A DNA stretch of 25,030 nt from Pirellulales bacterium (lineage in GTDB: Bacteria > Planctomycetota > Planctomycetia > Pirellulales > JAICIG01): assembly GCA_025924495.1 (NCBI GenBank), contig JAICIG010000051.1, forward strand, positions 1 to 25,030, written 5' to 3'. Shown one piece after another: positions 12,643 through 20,604 of the stretch. The notes under the pieces were generated by a model, which saw only the letters and a program-made list of their open reading frames with translations, was not told the origin of the DNA and did not search any database. A program made the position numbers and the translations under genes. Every line of letters begins with the position of its first letter. Within the stretch, counting starts at the first letter, position 1.

Positions 12643-15558
12643 TCACCATTTTAATGGAGCTTGCCAGGCCGCTTTCAAAGCGGTTAGTTCGGCTGAAATG
12701 ACGGGTGCGCCACGATGGACCATTTGCATACGGTTGTTATCTGTGACTTCGCCAATGCGGGCCATGGGAACGCCATGCAGTTTCGCCTCGAAGGCATTTA
12801 CATCGCCGGGACCCACTTCGCACAAAAAGCGGGTATTCGACTCGCTGAATAGCAGTACGCAAACGTGCTTCTTGGCCTGGACGTCGCTAGGAACGTGTTC
12901 CAGGTCGATCGTCGCCCCTAGCCCGCCGGCAAAGGCCATTTCGGCGAGAGCGACGGCAAGGCCTCCTTCGCTCACATCGTGGCAGGCTCGCACAAGGCCG
13001 CTAGCGATTGCGGAATGCAAGGCGGCAAATGTCTGGCGCGCGAGGACTGCGTCGACTTTCGGCGGCTGACCGCCCGACAGCGATTCCACCATTGCGAAGT
13101 GCGAACCGCCCAGCTCATCGTGGGTGGCGCCAATCTGATAAAGGACGTTGCCGGGCTCTTTGAGATCCATCGTCACGCAACGGCTGACATCTGCCACCTG
13201 GCCAATGGCGCTGATCAAAAGCGAAGGCGGGATGGCGATGATCTGCTTCTGGCCTCGCGCGTCGACGTAACGGAATTCGTTGTTCAAGCTGTCTTTGCCG
13301 CTGATGAACGGCGTCTGCAATGCAATCGCCAGGTCGCGGCAGGCCAGTGCGGCGCGGACCAGCGAGCCGAGCGTTTCCGGGCGATCGGTATCGCCCCAGC
13401 AGAAGTTATCCAGAATGGCAATCCGGCGCGGATCGGCGCCGACGGCCACGCAGTTGCGCACCGCCTCGTCGATGGCGCTGGCGGCCATGTGATAGGCGTC
13501 GAGGTCGCCGTAACGCGGGTTCATGCCGCAGGCTAGCACGACTCCGCGGCGCGATTTCAGTACCGGACGCACGACTGCGGCGTCGCTCGGTCCATCGTTT
13601 TCGATGCCGACCAACGGCTTGATCACGCTGCCGCCTTGCACTTCGTGATCGTATTGCCGGATGACCCATTCCTTGCTAGCCACGTTGAACGAACCGAGGA
13701 TCCGCAACAGCGAGTCCGTGTACTCGCTGCGATCGACCAATCGCAGCGGCTGGACTGGCGGGGCGCTATATACCGCTTCGCGCACGACGGGCGGTCGGCC
13801 GCCGTGGAGGAATTCCATCGTCAGATCGGCCACTTGTTGGCCGTCATACTTCAACTGCAAGCGACCGGTCGGCACGAACGAGCCGATGACCGTCGCTTCG
13901 ACTCCTTCGCTGGCGCAGAGCGAGTGGAATTCCTCCCAGGTCTCCGGCGGCACGGCAAGAATCATCCGCTCCTGCGCCTCGGAGATCCACATCTCGGTAT
14001 ACGACAGGCCTTCGTACTTCAGCGGTATCCGCTCCAGCCAGACTTCGGCGCCAATGTCTTCGCCCATTTCGCCGACAGCGCTGGAAAAGCCTCCGGCGCC
14101 GCAATCGGTAATGGCGTGATACAACCCGCGGTCGCGCGCCGCGAGGATGACATCGAGCAGCATCTTTTCTGTGATCGCGTTGCCGATCTGAACGGCGCCT
14201 CCGGAGACTTTTTCGCTTTCGCTGGTTAATTCGGCCGAACTGAAGGTTGCCCCGTGAATGCCGTCGCGCCCCGTGCGGCCGCCGACTGCCACGATATGGT
14301 CGCCGGGCTTAGGCTCCTTGCTGGCTTTGTCGACCGGCAACAAGCCGGCCGTGCCGCAATAGACAAGCGGATTGCCCAGATAGCGAGGATCAAAGTAGAG
14401 CGCCCCATTGACGGTCGGAATTCCCATCCGATTGCCGTAGTCGCGGACGCCTGACACCACGCCTTTCATGACCCGTTTCGGGTGCAGCACGCCTGGCGGC
14501 AGTCGATCGGACGGCGTATCGGGCGGAGCAAAGCAGAATACATCGGTATTGCAAAAGGGTCGCGCGCCCAGACCTGTGCCGAGCGGATCCCGGATGACGC
14601 CGCCAATGCCCGTGTTCGCGCCGCCATAGGGCTCGAGCGCTGAAGGGTGATTATGCGTCTCGACCTTGAAGACCAGATGATTCTCGTCGTCGAAGCGGAC
14701 CACGCCGGCATTGTCTTTGAACACGCTGACGCACCAATCGTCAGCGCCCAACTGGCGGCGAATCTGCTGGGTGGCGGCGAAAATCGTCTCTTTGAGCATG
14801 TTGTCGAATTGCTGCTCGCCATGCTCGTCGCGGTAGCGAATGCGTCCGGCGAGCGTCTTGTGGCTGCAGTGCTCGCTCCAGGTCTGAGCGATCGTCTCCA
14901 ATTCGGCGTCGGTCGGGTCGCGGCCGAGCGCGCGATAATGATCGCGGATCGTCCGCATCTCGGGCAACTTGAGATACAACTGGCCTTCGCGGCTGAGACG
15001 CTCCAGCGCCGCGTCGTCCAACTCGCGAATCGCCACGGTCAGCAGCCGAAATGCGTACGGTGCGCCCACTTCCAGCCGATCTAACTGCAACGGACCGACA
15101 ATCGCCTGCTCGATGGCGTCGTTGGCCAGCAGTTTAGCGCAGAGCGGTTGCAGGTTGTCGCCGGGTAGATTGGCCAGCCAGTACTTGCGGAAAGTGCGGA
15201 CCGCCTCGGCGTGCAAATTGAAATCGGCGATTGCCGCCAGTGCGCTTTGTGCCACAGGGTCCATCACGCCGGGCTTAGGCAACACGTGCACCACGCGCTG
15301 CTCTCCATGGGGCGGTTGAGCCAGCGCCGGATCTCCCGTCGTCGCCGCAACAAACGTCTCGACGACTCCATCGGCCAATAGCTCGCGGGCCAGCAGTTCG
15401 ATTTGCCCTCGATTCAGATCGCCCTGGATCAAGTAGCCGTGCGCCGAGGCCACGCGCAGGTCGGACGATAATCCCAGATCGGCCGCATCCGCGGCCACGC
15501 GCGCGCCGATCAGATCGGGCTGACCCGCGGCCGGATAAATATCAACTTCCCAAAGCAT
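12643..15558 (-). CDS. purL: Phosphoribosylformylglycinamidine synthase PurL with two N-terminal PurS-like domains
   Basis: The 971-residue protein is the FGAM synthase subunit. Residues 1-75 and 87-160 each resemble PurS; the second copy keeps [16 protein letters not shown] (92-107), VRTFRKYWL and [15 protein letters not shown]. The PurL catalytic body follows with [11 protein letters not shown] (225-235), [20 protein letters not shown] (297-316), [16 protein letters not shown] and GKDSLNN. There is no C-terminal glutaminase, which is instead the separate purQ product. Small PurL is about 740 residues with a free PurS, while large PurL is about 1,300 residues and also contains glutaminase. 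This is an intermediate layout. Its ATG (15558) lies inside the end of tyrA (17-nt overlap), implying translational coupling. Confidence 0.95.
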   Translation of the reverse strand: MLWEVDIYPAAGQPDLIGARVAADAADLGLSSDLRVASAHGYLIQGDLNRGQIELLARELLADGVVETFVAATTGDPALAQPPHGEQRVVHVLPKPGVMDPVAQSALAAIADFNLHAEAVRTFRKYWLANLPGDNLQPLCAKLLANDAIEQAIVGPLQLDRLEVGAPYAFRLLTVAIRELDDAALERLSREGQLYLKLPEMRTIRDHYRALGRDPTDAELETIAQTWSEHCSHKTLAGRIRYRDEHGEQQFDNMLKETIFAATQQIRRQLGADDWCVSVFKDNAGVVRFDDENHLVFKVETHNHPSALEPYGGANTGIGGVIRDPLGTGLGARPFCNTDVFCFAPPDTPSDRLPPGVLHPKRVMKGVVSGVRDYGNRMGIPTVNGALYFDPRYLGNPLVYCGTAGLLPVDKASKEPKPGDHIVAVGGRTGRDGIHGATFSSAELTSESEKVSGGAVQIGNAITEKMLLDVILAARDRGLYHAITDCGAGGFSSAVGEMGEDIGAEVWLERIPLKYEGLSYTEMWISEAQERMILAVPPETWEEFHSLCASEGVEATVIGSFVPTGRLQLKYDGQQVADLTMEFLHGGRPPVVREAVYSAPPVQPLRLVDRSEYTDSLLRILGSFNVASKEWVIRQYDHEVQGGSVIKPLVGIENDGPSDAAVVRPVLKSRRGVVLACGMNPRYGDLDAYHMAASAIDEAVRNCVAVGADPRRIAILDNFCWGDTDRPETLGSLVRAALACRDLAIALQTPFISGKDSLNNEFRYVDARGQKQIIAIPPSLLISAIGQVADVSRCVTMDLKEPGNVLYQIGATHDELGGSHFAMVESLSGGQPPKVDAVLARQTFAALHSAIASGLVRACHDVSEGGLAVALAEMAFAGGLGATIDLEHVPSDVQAKKHVCVLLFSESNTRFLCEVGPGDVNAFEAKLHGVPMARIGEVTDNNRMQMVHRGAPVISAELTALKAAWQAPLKW

Positions 15559-16387
15559 CTCGCCTGCGCTTTGCTTGAATGAGGATTTCGGTCAGTTTCT
15601 TTTCGTCGCCGCGCTCCAGGGCCCGACGCAACGAAGCCAGCACTTTTTCGTAGCGACCCAAGGCTGCCAAAACCTGCGAGCGGTTGCTCATGAAAATCTG
15701 CCGCCACAGCTCGGGGTCGCCAGCGGCGATGCGCGTCGTGTCGAGCCAGCCGCTGGCGGCCAATTGCAAATCGTCTTCCGGCGTGGCGGCTGCCAAAGCC
15801 GATGCAGCCAGATGCGGCAAATGGCTCGTCGCCGCCAGAATGCGATCGTGCGCCGCGGCTGGCATGCAGACGACGTTTGCTCCCAAACCGCGCCACAAAT
15901 CATGCAACGCTGCGCAGTCGACCTCCCGGGTTGTTTTGGTTGGCGTAATCACCACTGTTCGCCCCACGAGTAGATCGCCGGCGGCCGCGCTCGGCCCGCT
16001 CTTTTCGCTGCCCGCCAAGGGATGACTGCCGACAAAATGCGCCTTGCCGTTTAACTGGCCGTCGAGCGCGGCGACGATCTCCGCCTTCGTACTGCCCGCG
16101 TCGGTAATCAAGCACCCAGGCTGACATGCCGCGGCGGCAGCGCGGACATCAGCAACAATACGGCCGACCGGAGTGCAGACGATGACCAGATCCGCTTTGG
16201 CGACGCCTTTGGCCAGATCGAGCGTCGTGGTCGTTACGGCTCCGACTCGCTTCGCCGTCCGCAAACTGCTTGAGCGACGGCCGATGCCGATGACATAGCG
16301 GGCTAGACCTCGGTCGCGCAAGCCCAAGCCGATCGACCCGCCGATCAGGCCTACGCCTACGATGGCCACGGTGTCCCACTGCTTCAT
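15542..16387 (-). CDS. tyrA: Prephenate (or arogenate) dehydrogenase
   Basis: TyrA oxidatively decarboxylates prephenate (or arogenate) with NAD(P)+ in tyrosine synthesis. The 281-residue product has an N-terminal Rossmann motif [10 protein letters not shown] (11-20), DAGSTK (96-101), the family hallmark [12 protein letters not shown] (120-131, with His122) and a later [12 protein letters not shown] segment of the helical dehydrogenase domain. It has no ACT regulatory domain and no fused chorismate mutase. The start at ATG 16387 is chosen because the Rossmann strand begins there; the in-frame upstream extension would run through the promoter. It is the first gene of tyrA-purL-purQ and overlaps purL by 17 nt. 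Confidence 0.93.
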   Translation of the reverse strand: MKQWDTVAIVGVGLIGGSIGLGLRDRGLARYVIGIGRRSSSLRTAKRVGAVTTTTLDLAKGVAKADLVIVCTPVGRIVADVRAAAAACQPGCLITDAGSTKAEIVAALDGQLNGKAHFVGSHPLAGSEKSGPSAAAGDLLVGRTVVITPTKTTREVDCAALHDLWRGLGANVVCMPAAAHDRILAATSHLPHLAASALAAATPEDDLQLAASGWLDTTRIAAGDPELWRQIFMSNRSQVLAALGRYEKVLASLRRALERGDEKKLTEILIQAKRRRDALGS

Positions 16388-16450
16388 CGCTTGCCTGTCA
16401 TCCCCTCCGCACCGAGGGCCGCCGAACGTCATAGACCTTTGAAGAGCGGG

Positions 16451-16479
16451 ATTATACCAAAGCCTCCGAGGGTTGTCTG
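16451..16479 (-). promoter_or_regulatory. Extended -10 promoter of the tyrA-purL-purQ operon
   Basis: On the minus strand TGGTATAAT is a perfect -10 (rc of 16451-16456) with an extended TGn element. CAGACA (rc of 16474-16479) lies 17 nt upstream as the -35. Predicted initiation near 16444 gives a leader of about 57 nt. Confidence 0.6.
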
Positions 16480-17053
16480 GAGTCTGCAGGCAGTGAGAGG
16501 CTATGAAGGCAAAGAGAACGATGAGCATGACTCGATTTGGAATGCGGCCGAGCGGCCTATTTTCAGATTGCCTTCTGCGGCCCAACAACTTGGCGAACAC
16601 TGTTTGTTGCGAATTCCCTCAAATCTTACGGCTTAGGGCTCCCTCGGACCTTGCCCGACGAATAAGCAATGCCTGCCCGGCAAGCGGGCCCCCCAGCAGA
16701 ATCCCGGCATCCGTACGTCCGCAACAAAGTAACAAACGGGGGCTTTCTCGCAGGTCCTGGAGAGCCGACGCATTTCAACGCTACCTCTTACCATTTAAAA
16801 CTTTAAAGATGGTCGCGGGGAGCGCGATTCAACCGCGATTTGATCGATCGACCGGCTGTTGGTACGCACGTTGCTTGCTGTTGAGCGGACGAACGGGAAA
16901 TCAGGCCCCGCGATGGATCGCGGATGCATCAAGATCGCCGCGCCGCCAGCCGGAGGAAAATGATGCTGCGTCGGAGGAATCGGCTGATTTCCAGCGACAG
17001 AAGTCCTCGCCGGCAGAGGCGAGGGAGAACCTTAGCGACCTGGACCTACTGAC
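16480..17053. other. Long gene-free stretch
   Basis: The 666 nt between tyrA and the HTH gene hold the tyrA promoter and otherwise no gene I can support. A 184-codon open frame at 16503-17057 (+) has no family signature and a composition unlike neighbouring proteins. An AT-rich patch with two TTTAAA elements lies near 16794-16808. A perfect 7-bp hairpin occurs at 17005-17024, 30 nt before the next ATG. Confidence 0.5.
17005..17024. repeat. GC hairpin just upstream of the HTH gene
   Basis: CCTCGCC (17005-17011) and GGCGAGG (17018-17024) form a perfect 7-bp stem over the 6-nt loop GGCAGA. It lies 30 nt before the ATG at 17054. It could be a leader hairpin or a copy of a dispersed palindromic repeat; one copy cannot decide. 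Confidence 0.4.
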
Positions 17054-17617
17054 ATGAGACCCAAAGGTAAACCATCGGAGCTCGAGGCGCGCCGTCTCGA
17101 GGCAATCGCTTTACTGACCGCTGGCAAGAAATCGAGCGAAGTCGCCCGGCTGGTCGGCGCGTCGGCTTCATCCGTCAAACGGTGGAGAGACGCGCTTCGG
17201 CAAGGGGGGCCTGATGCCCTGAAGGCGAAACGTCATCCCGGCCGCACCCCACGCATGACGAAAGCTCAGAAAGCTGAATTGAACTTGTTGCTGGCTTGCG
17301 GTCCGCGAGCTGCGGGATATGCCAGCGATCATTGGACTTCGCCCCAAGTGCGCGAAATGATCCAGCGGCATTTCGGCGTGGCATTTCATGTCGGTTACGT
17401 TTGGCAAATCCTGCGAGACCTTGGTTGGAGCAAGCCCGCTAATGGCAACGCAAGCCGCATTGCGGCAGACGGCATGGTCGGCGACCGAACTGTTGTCAGT
17501 GGAGTCGCCCAGCAACGCTCAAGTGCAGTCAGCACATCCTTGAGCGCCGTTCAACTAATTTCATTGCAGCCGGCTCACGACGCACAAAGCCAGCCAGTCG
17601 GCAGCGGCTGCGCTTAG
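17054..17617 (+). CDS. Helix-turn-helix protein resembling the N-terminal half of an IS630-type transposase
   Basis: The 187-residue protein contains two DNA-binding helix-turn-helix units as found at the start of IS630/Tc1-type transposases. ARRLEAIALLTAGKKSSEVA and LVGASASSVKRWRDALRQGG (about 10-53) are followed by HPGRTPRMTKAQ. A winged-helix part follows: DHWTSPQVREMIQRHFGVAF then HVGYVWQILRDLGW (about 94-127). After DLGWSKP the sequence becomes low complexity (SSAVSTSLSAVQLISLQPA) and no DDE catalytic domain follows in any frame I read. It may be a truncated transposase remnant with a random tail, or a captured stand-alone DNA-binding protein. The Shine-Dalgarno site is weak. It lies in the gene-poor patch next to a broken sigma-factor gene, which favours decay. 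Confidence 0.65.
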   Translation: MRPKGKPSELEARRLEAIALLTAGKKSSEVARLVGASASSVKRWRDALRQGGPDALKAKRHPGRTPRMTKAQKAELNLLLACGPRAAGYASDHWTSPQVREMIQRHFGVAFHVGYVWQILRDLGWSKPANGNASRIAADGMVGDRTVVSGVAQQRSSAVSTSLSAVQLISLQPAHDAQSQPVGSGCA

Positions 17618-17791
17618 ACGGAATTGCGTCTGACTGAGGAGTTCCCTTTGCGCCGCCAGCGCGAGTTATCTTTCGCGTTGAGCGGCGATCGTGAGAGGCG
17701 CCTTTCGATATGGATCGACATCGTTAGCTCGGGGATGCTGCGGTGGCAGGCGCAATTCGTCGCGACAAGCCCTTTGAGCGAGGGACTCTTT

Positions 17792-18083
17792 CTAATCGGC
17801 AATAGAATCCGCTAATTCCGCCCGCAATCGCCGCAGCACTCGTGGCTTTGCTACCTGCACGGCGCCGGGAGACATGGCGAGTTCGTCGGCGACGTCTTTC
17901 GGCGTCAAGCCATGTCACCAGGCGACCCCAGACGGGAGGATCGTCGCTCTTGATTCTCGCCAGCAGCGACGTGGAAGTTCCGAACGATGCTCTGCCCGCG
18001 CGATCGCTCAATGAAGGTCCGATCCGCTCACGGCATGTCCTATTCGGACCGAAACGAACAAGCAAGCTCGAGTCTTTCCCCAA
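17792..18083 (-). pseudogene. Internally deleted ECF sigma factor gene remnant
   Basis: Two pieces of a planctomycete-type ECF RNA polymerase sigma factor are read on the minus strand. The upstream piece encodes GTSTSLLARIKSDDP then PVWGRLV, the usual N-terminal lead-in before region 2. The downstream piece, in a frame shifted by one, encodes LTPKDVADELAMSPGAVQVA then KPRVLRRLRAELADSIAD and a TAG at 17794-17792. This is the region 4.2 helix-turn-helix plus the C-terminus. The two meet near 17905-17915, so roughly 100 residues covering region 2, the linker and the start of region 4 are gone. An in-frame TGA precedes the region-4 piece. The left edge is set at a TTG (18083); the true original start is not clear. 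Confidence 0.7.
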
Positions 18084-18370
18084 CGAGTCTGTCCGCCACC
18101 GTGCCGGCCATCCGGCGAGTCTTCGCCAACTTGCACCTCCACCCTGCGAACTTCATAGCGTAATCCGTCTCGTCGCCCGGCATGAGCCTCGCATCATCTG
18201 ACGCGCCCATATTTCCTCGGACGACCGCCTCGCCCGAGGCTCAGTCGTTGTCGAACGCCGCTGAAAATGCGATCATTCCCGGCTTAGAACTTTGTTCTTT
18301 TCCGATGCACAAAGTCTCGACCAGCGAAGTTGCGGACTTACCGTCGCAAGATCGCTGCCTGGAATTCACC
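18084..18370. other. Intergenic region upstream of the oxidoreductase gene
   Basis: The 287 nt contain an open frame continuous with the oxidoreductase (from 18182), but its translation is not family-like. I see no convincing promoter. The only notable structure is a short GCCTCG/CGAGGC palindrome near 18227-18240. Confidence 0.4.
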
Positions 18371-19372
18371 ATGATGCGCACGATTGGTTATGGCGTGATT
18401 GGGTTGGGCTTCTTCGGCGAGAAACATGCCGAGACGGCGGCGGCATTGCCGAATGTCGACCTGCGAGGCGTCTGCACGCGGAACGATCAGCGTCGGAGGC
18501 TGATCAAGCGGCGCCTCAACGTGCCGCGCGATTACCGCGATTATCGCGAGTTGCTGGCAGACCCGGAGATCGAAGCGGTCAGCGTCGTGACCCACGTCGA
18601 TGATCATCTGGAGCCGACTTTGGCAGCGCTGCGAGCCGGCAAGCACGTGCTGCTGGAAAAGCCGATGGCGCGGCGCCCGGCCGATTGCGACCGGATGATC
18701 GCCGCCGCCGAACGTGCTGGAAAAATCTTGATGGTTGGCCATATCTGCCGGTTCAATCCGCGCTACGCGATTGTGCGGCAGCGGATTGCCGCAGGCGAGA
18801 TTGGCCGCATCGTCTCCATGTATGCTCGCCGCAACATCCCCGCCGCACGCAGTGCGAGCGTTTTGGAAAAAGTCGGACCGCTGCTGGGCGACGGCGTTCA
18901 CGATACCGATCTGATGTTGTGGATGTCGGGCGCCAAGATCAAAACCGCCTATGCGCTGACCGAAAGCGTGCGCGGGCTCAAGCATCCGGACATTGGCTGG
19001 GCGATGTACCGTTTCGACTCGGGAGCGATCGGCGTCATTGAAGATGTTTGGTTCCTGCCCGACGGGACGCCGTTTCGCATCCATGAACAACTCGAGATCA
19101 TCGGCACGGAAGGTTCGATTTACGTTCATGGCGGCGACATGAATGTGGTCATCCAAGGCCGCAGCGGCATCGACTGTCCCGACACGCTTTACTGGCCTGA
19201 GATGCACGGGCAACCGACCGGAGCTTTGCACACCGAACTAGAATACTTCGTCGATTGCGTCGGACGTGGCGTGCAACCTGCCGTGGTTACGCCCGCCGAG
19301 GCACGAGCGGCTGTGGCCGCAATCGCCGCCGCCGAGCGATCCGCGGAAACCGGAAAAGTGGTGCGGGTCTGA
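18371..19372 (+). CDS. Gfo/Idh/MocA family NAD(P)-dependent oxidoreductase
   Basis: This family oxidises or reduces sugars, inositols and related compounds; the substrate here cannot be read from sequence. The 333-residue product starts with a Rossmann motif, IGYGVIGLGFFGEKHAE (5-21). It carries the family EKP signature in HVLLEKPMARRP (92-103), MVGHICRFNPRY (121-132), and the probable catalytic segment GDGVHDTDLMLWM. The C-terminal half is the beta-sheet substrate domain (EIIGTEGSIYVHGGD; TELEYFVDCV). The ATGATG at 18371 has GGA 7 nt upstream (18361-18363), and the second ATG (18374) is an equally possible start. No signal peptide is seen. It stands alone, convergent to rpsI. Confidence 0.9.
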   Translation: MMRTIGYGVIGLGFFGEKHAETAAALPNVDLRGVCTRNDQRRRLIKRRLNVPRDYRDYRELLADPEIEAVSVVTHVDDHLEPTLAALRAGKHVLLEKPMARRPADCDRMIAAAERAGKILMVGHICRFNPRYAIVRQRIAAGEIGRIVSMYARRNIPAARSASVLEKVGPLLGDGVHDTDLMLWMSGAKIKTAYALTESVRGLKHPDIGWAMYRFDSGAIGVIEDVWFLPDGTPFRIHEQLEIIGTEGSIYVHGGDMNVVIQGRSGIDCPDTLYWPEMHGQPTGALHTELEYFVDCVGRGVQPAVVTPAEARAAVAAIAAAERSAETGKVVRV

Positions 19373-19464
19373 TCGCCTGGTTTAGGCCGAACTCAGCCAA
19401 GCCGCTCTGCAAGGAGAGGCTGACTTAATTGAGAGTCGGTCGGCGTTGGATCTGGTCAACGCGA

Positions 19465-19490
19465 CGGGCCGGACGATTGCGTCCGGCCCG
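19465..19490. terminator. Strong GC hairpin between convergent oxidoreductase and rpsI genes
   Basis: CGGGCCGGACG (19465-19475) pairs perfectly with CGTCCGGCCCG (19480-19490) over a 4-nt loop, an 11-bp stem. It lies 29 nt after the rpsI stop and 93 nt after the oxidoreductase stop, so it can serve both. No U-tract follows on either strand. Confidence 0.6.
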
Positions 19491-19518
19491 GGCGAGAATC
19501 TGCCTGAGAATGCGAGGA

Positions 19519-19938
19519 CTAGCGCTTCGAGAACTGCGTACCGCGACGGGCGCCGCGGAGACCGTAGTGCTTGCGTTCCTTCATGCGGCTGTCGCGGGTC
19601 AACAAATTGCCGCCGCGCAGCGCTGGTTCCAAGCCAGTGTCGTAAAGCTTCAAGGCCCGTGCAATGCCCAGCTTGCAAGCCCCCGACTGTCCCGTGTTGC
19701 CGCCGCCATGCACGTTGATGAACACGTCGACGCTGTTCACGCGATCGGTCTGCACCAGCGGAGCCAGCACGCTGTTGCGATCCAGTTCGTTAACAAAGTA
19801 TTCGTCCAGCGGCCGACCATTGATGGTAATGACGCCCTTGCCGGGACGAACGCGCACGCGCGCCACAGACGTCTTGCGGCGGCCGGTGCCGAGTGCATCG
19901 CCCGAGGGCTTGCCGGTGGGAATCTCGACGGTCGACAT
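19519..19938 (-). CDS. rpsI: Small ribosomal subunit protein uS9
   Basis: The 139-residue protein of the 30S subunit has the S9 signatures GTGRRKTSVARVRVRPGKG, ITINGRPLDEYF, VNVxGGG-type FINVHGGGNTGQSGACKLGI, RALKLYD, LTRDSRMKERKHYGLRGAR and the universal basic end FSKR, whose last Arg reaches the P-site tRNA. The ATG at 19938 is preceded by GAAGG about 9 nt upstream. It follows rplM by 89 nt, the conserved bacterial rplM-rpsI order. Confidence 0.98.
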   Translation of the reverse strand: MSTVEIPTGKPSGDALGTGRRKTSVARVRVRPGKGVITINGRPLDEYFVNELDRNSVLAPLVQTDRVNSVDVFINVHGGGNTGQSGACKLGIARALKLYDTGLEPALRGGNLLTRDSRMKERKHYGLRGARRGTQFSKR

Positions 19939-20027
19939 GCGGTGTGCCTTCTATTTCGCTTCGCTGGGAATGTCTTGAATGGGTTAGAACCTTGAATGGT
20001 CGGCTTGCGCGCGACGGCTTATTCGCC

Positions 20028-20462
20028 TTACTTGCCGCCCAGTTCCTTAGGCTCGGGCATCTGCGCCTGATGCGGGTGTTCGCCGCCGGCATAGACTTTG
20101 AGCTTGGAAAGCATCGTGACGGCCAGCTTGTTCTTAGGGAGCATGCGACGGACTGCCTCGATCAAAATCTTCTCGGGCTTTTCCTGTAAGCGTTCTGCGG
20201 CAGACTCCGAACGCAACCGGGTATAGCCGGTGTACCAGGTGTAGCGTTTCTGGTCCCATTTCTTGCCGGTAAACGCCACCTTTTCGGCGTTGACTACAAC
20301 CACAAAGTCGCCCGTGTCGACATGCGGCGTATAGGTCGGGCGGTGCTTACCCATGAGCACTACGGCGATGTCGGAAGCCAAGCGGCCGACGACCTTGTCG
20401 GTCGCGTCGACGACCCACCACTTTTGTTCGATTTCGCCCGGCTTGGCCATGTACGTTTTCAT
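20028..20462 (-). CDS. rplM: Large ribosomal subunit protein uL13
   Basis: The 144-residue protein of the 50S subunit carries the L13 signatures [19 protein letters not shown] (20-38), [32 protein letters not shown] and AVRRMLPKN. It is the first gene of rplM-rpsI. The ATG at 20462 starts the typical [15 protein letters not shown]; a second Met five codons in is possible. No clear Shine-Dalgarno site is seen. The 141-nt divergent gap to pntAA should hold its promoter, but I find only a weak TATAGA-like -10. Confidence 0.98.
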   Translation of the reverse strand: MKTYMAKPGEIEQKWWVVDATDKVVGRLASDIAVVLMGKHRPTYTPHVDTGDFVVVVNAEKVAFTGKKWDQKRYTWYTGYTRLRSESAAERLQEKPEKILIEAVRRMLPKNKLAVTMLSKLKVYAGGEHPHQAQMPEPKELGGK

Positions 20463-20563
20463 GCTTGCTCGCTCGACGGTCTTGGGCTCTATAGTCTATC
20501 GCCGCGACGGGCAGTCCCCAGGCGGCAGCGGCTCGGTTTTGAGAAACGACTAATTTACTGCTT

Positions 20564-20585
20564 ATGCCTTGTCAGTACAAGGCAT
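20564..20585. promoter_or_regulatory. 9-bp perfect palindrome, possible operator or leader hairpin of pntAA
   Basis: ATGCCTTGT (20564-20572) and ACAAGGCAT (20577-20585) are perfect complements around CAGT. The palindrome ends 19 nt before the preferred pntAA start (20605). It also overlaps a possible -10 (TATGCC, 20563-20568) that lies 18 nt after TTGAGA (20539-20544). It could therefore be a repressor site or an mRNA stem. Confidence 0.5.
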
Positions 20586-20604
20586 GCGTCGTAACTTGAG
20601 TGCC

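Noticed and set aside
13636..14229. 197-codon plus-strand open frame inside purL
   Set aside because: Antisense shadow of conserved PurL sequence with no recognisable domain.
16801..16860. tRNA-like T-arm near ATTCAAC
   Set aside because: Stem has a mismatch and no acceptor, D or anticodon arms can be drawn around it.
16503..17057. 184-codon plus-strand open frame before the HTH gene
   Set aside because: No family signature and no membrane or signal features; composition is like translated noncoding DNA and it runs into the HTH start.
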